Source of the DNA: Neisseriaceae bacterium
Lineage (GTDB): Bacteria > Pseudomonadota > Gammaproteobacteria > Burkholderiales > Neisseriaceae
Direction: 5' to 3'
Assembly: GCA_030151665.1 (NCBI GenBank)
Contig: JASLDB010000161.1
Location: 1 to 6,701 of the forward strand
Length of the DNA: 6,701 nt
Every line of letters begins with the position of its first letter. Within the stretch, counting starts at the first letter, position 1. Positions 5,164 to 6,701 of this stretch are shown piece by piece. The notes beneath the pieces were generated by a model. It made no database searches. It worked only from the letters and a program-made list of their open reading frames with translations, and was not told where the DNA came from. The position numbers were made by a program, and so were the translations under genes.

Positions 5164-6390
5164 TTAGTACAATAAATCTTTGAGTTTAATGGCCTCATCC
5201 ATTAGTTTAGCAGGAGCAATGGCGGTATGTTGTGCAACTAATTTTCGGCAGTTGCGCATTTCACGCCCCATGTTGATGGTGATAGCGCCCACCAAGATTT
5301 GGTTTTCATCCAAGCCAAATAAAATAAATTTGTGGTCATCTTGTTGACCACGACAAATCCATTGTGCTGCTACCATGTCGCCTACAAATTGGATATTTAA
5401 ATCATATTGATCGGTCCAGAACCATGCTGCTTGGTCGCAAGCTTGTGGCTGATTTAAAATGCTATTGGCAATTTTGGCAGCTTGTAAATTGGCATTTTCC
5501 CACGTTTCACGGCGAGTATAGCTATTTTCGTCAGGGTTAAAACATGTTGCCACATCACCTGCAGCAAAAATATCAGCATCTGAGGTTTGGGCATTTAAGT
5601 GATCAATCACCACGCCATGGTGAATGTCTAAACCTGCAGATTGAGCCAATTGGGTATTGGGAATGACACCAATGCCATAAATCACATCGTCTACGAGCAA
5701 GGTTTCACCTGTGGCAAAGGTTAATTGTACTTGTCCATTCTCAGTTAATGTGGCGGTCTGAATGTCGGTATTAAAGTGAAATTTCACCCCTTCTTTTTGG
5801 TGATAAGCCAGTAAATAATCACTTAAAGGGCGAGGTGAAATGCGCTCCATAATGTGTGCGCCTTTTTCAATCACAGTAATGTCAGTACAACCCAATGCCT
5901 TGGCACTGGCAGCCAACTCCAAACCAATCACACCACCACCTACCAAGGCTATTTTGCGATGAGGTTTGAGCACATGGCGTAATTTGTGAGCGTCTTCTAA
6001 GGTGCGCAATGTGTGGATTTTGTCGGTGCCCAACGCATCTAAAACGGACAATGGACGGATATTTGCCCCCGTTGCCAAAACCAATTTGTGATAAGGCAAT
6101 ACTGTACCATCAGCTAATACAATGTTTTTTTCCGTGCGGTTAATCTGGCTAACGGTTGCACCCGCTAGATACTGAATGCGATTATCGGCAAAAAATGTTG
6201 CTGGCAAAATCGGCGCAGGCGGAGCTTCAGGATTGAGTAACGCAGCTTTGGACAAAGGTGGTCTTTCATAAGGATGGTGTCCTTCTGAACCGATTAAGGT
6301 GATATCGCCTTCAAATCCTTGCCCACGCAAATTGGCTGTTACCATGGCACCAGCTTGTCCTGCACCAATGATGATAATAGGGAAACTCAT
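5164..6390 (-). CDS. FAD/NADH ferredoxin reductase of aromatic-ring dioxygenase type
   Basis: A 408-residue flavoprotein of the HcaD/AndAa/BphA4-like reductase group. It moves electrons from NADH through FAD to a small ferredoxin that feeds a Rieske oxygenase. The FAD-binding fold opens with IIIIGAGQAG (5-14), followed by the family motif YERPPLSK (41-48) and ATGAN (106-110). The NAD-binding fold has VGGGVIGLELA (150-160), with Glu175 at the end of the next strand, as expected for NADH over NADPH. The second FAD motif is DIFAAGDVA (273-281), and the C-terminal domain has WFWTDQYDLNIQFVG (323-337). Length is normal for the group (about 400). The ATG overlaps the upstream stop as ATGA, with GGAG five bases before it (6396-6399), so it is translationally coupled to the ring-cleavage gene. 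The partner ferredoxin and oxygenase are not in the window, so the substrate is unknown. Confidence 0.92.
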   Translation of the reverse strand: MSFPIIIIGAGQAGAMVTANLRGQGFEGDITLIGSEGHHPYERPPLSKAALLNPEAPPAPILPATFFADNRIQYLAGATVSQINRTEKNIVLADGTVLPYHKLVLATGANIRPLSVLDALGTDKIHTLRTLEDAHKLRHVLKPHRKIALVGGGVIGLELAASAKALGCTDITVIEKGAHIMERISPRPLSDYLLAYHQKEGVKFHFNTDIQTATLTENGQVQLTFATGETLLVDDVIYGIGVIPNTQLAQSAGLDIHHGVVIDHLNAQTSDADIFAAGDVATCFNPDENSYTRRETWENANLQAAKIANSILNQPQACDQAAWFWTDQYDLNIQFVGDMVAAQWICRGQQDDHKFILFGLDENQILVGAITINMGREMRNCRKLVAQHTAIAPAKLMDEAIKLKDLLY

Positions 6391-6701
6391 ACAGACTCCA
6401 CAGGTTCAGCTGTCATCATGCCCATGCCAGCAATCCATTCTTGAATGGGTTCATAATATTCAATTTTGGCTTGGTAGTCACCAAAAGCCGACAATGCTGC
6501 AAAAGCCGCAATCCACGCACGAATTTCCTGACCACCTTTACCACCATCTTTTAAAATACCAGCATTGGTTAAACCAGCTAAATAATCAAAATCGGCATGA
6601 GCAAAGCGTTGCATTAAATTCTGATCCCATTCTGGATTGAGCGGAATGGCAGGACCTTCGCCACGAGATAAGGCTTGCCCCACTGCCACAATATTGTTTT
6701 G
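6387..6701 (-). CDS. C-terminal part of a probable LigB-family extradiol ring-cleavage dioxygenase (runs off right edge)
   Basis: The last 104 codons of a gene entering from the right edge; its true start is outside the window, and the GTG at 6689 is merely internal. The fragment (QNNIVAVGQALSRGEGPAIP onward) has the pattern I associate with the C-terminus of class III extradiol (LigB/protocatechuate 4,5-dioxygenase beta-like) enzymes: NPEWDQNLMQRF, a following LTNAGILKDGG segment, GGQEIRAWIAAFAALS, then YYEPIQEWIAGMG close to the end. The family opens catechol-type rings using non-haem Fe(II). The metal ligands would lie in the missing N-terminal part, so activity cannot be checked. The stop overlaps the reductase start by four bases, which places both in one operon, probably for oxidative aromatic breakdown. 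Assignment is from remembered motif shape; another member of the superfamily, or an annotation as protocatechuate dioxygenase, is possible. Confidence 0.65.
   Translation of the reverse strand, partial: QNNIVAVGQALSRGEGPAIPLNPEWDQNLMQRFAHADFDYLAGLTNAGILKDGGKGGQEIRAWIAAFAALSAFGDYQAKIEYYEPIQEWIAGMGMMTAEPVESV

Noticed and set aside
5753..5762. GCGGTCTGAA, one mismatch from the Neisseria uptake core GCCGTCTGAA
   Set aside because: It lies inside the reductase coding sequence, differs at a core position and has no second copy; it is better explained as coding sequence.

Overview
The window reads as chromosomal DNA of a moderately AT-rich betaproteobacterium, most likely a member of the Neisseriaceae. 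The support is the Neisseria-like flavour of the release factor 2 protein (from memory, not a search) and an inverted repeat at 2916-2951 whose two arms each match the Simonsiella-type DNA uptake sequence dialect at 10 of 12 positions. The genus cannot be fixed from the sequence alone.

Layout, left to right. Positions 1-769 (minus strand) hold the N-terminal 256 codons of kynureninase, running off the left edge. A divergent Lrp/AsnC-family regulator (917-1378, plus strand) faces away from it, and their promoters appear to interlock around 868-877. The regulator converges on purB (1513-2883, minus), with one symmetrical terminator hairpin between them. Upstream of purB on the same strand lies prfB (2955-4062, minus). 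It is not a single open frame: it carries the classic autoregulatory +1 frameshift site at codon 29 and encodes a 368-residue RF2. Next comes an orphan 151-residue protein gene (4331-4786, minus) with a good ribosome binding site but no recognised family. A 377-base AT-rich gap (4787-5163) holds the orphan gene's likely promoter, an FNR-like box, a short palindrome and a strong terminator. The right end (5164-6701, minus) is an operon fragment: a Rieske-dioxygenase-type ferredoxin reductase translationally coupled (ATGA overlap) to the C-terminal end of a probable LigB-family extradiol ring-cleavage dioxygenase that enters from the right edge.

How the genes fit together. The middle is housekeeping (purine synthesis and translation termination). 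The two ends are catabolic. Kynureninase with its probable KynR-type regulator handles tryptophan breakdown through kynurenine, yielding anthranilate or 3-hydroxyanthranilate plus alanine. The reductase/ring-cleavage pair points to oxidative breakdown of an aromatic compound. Whether the two catabolic units are linked through anthranilate is only a hypothesis, because the oxygenase components would lie outside the window. I see no CRISPR array, tRNA, rRNA, insertion sequence or phage gene. The one element that could be undescribed is the orphan gene with its possibly oxygen-responsive upstream region.
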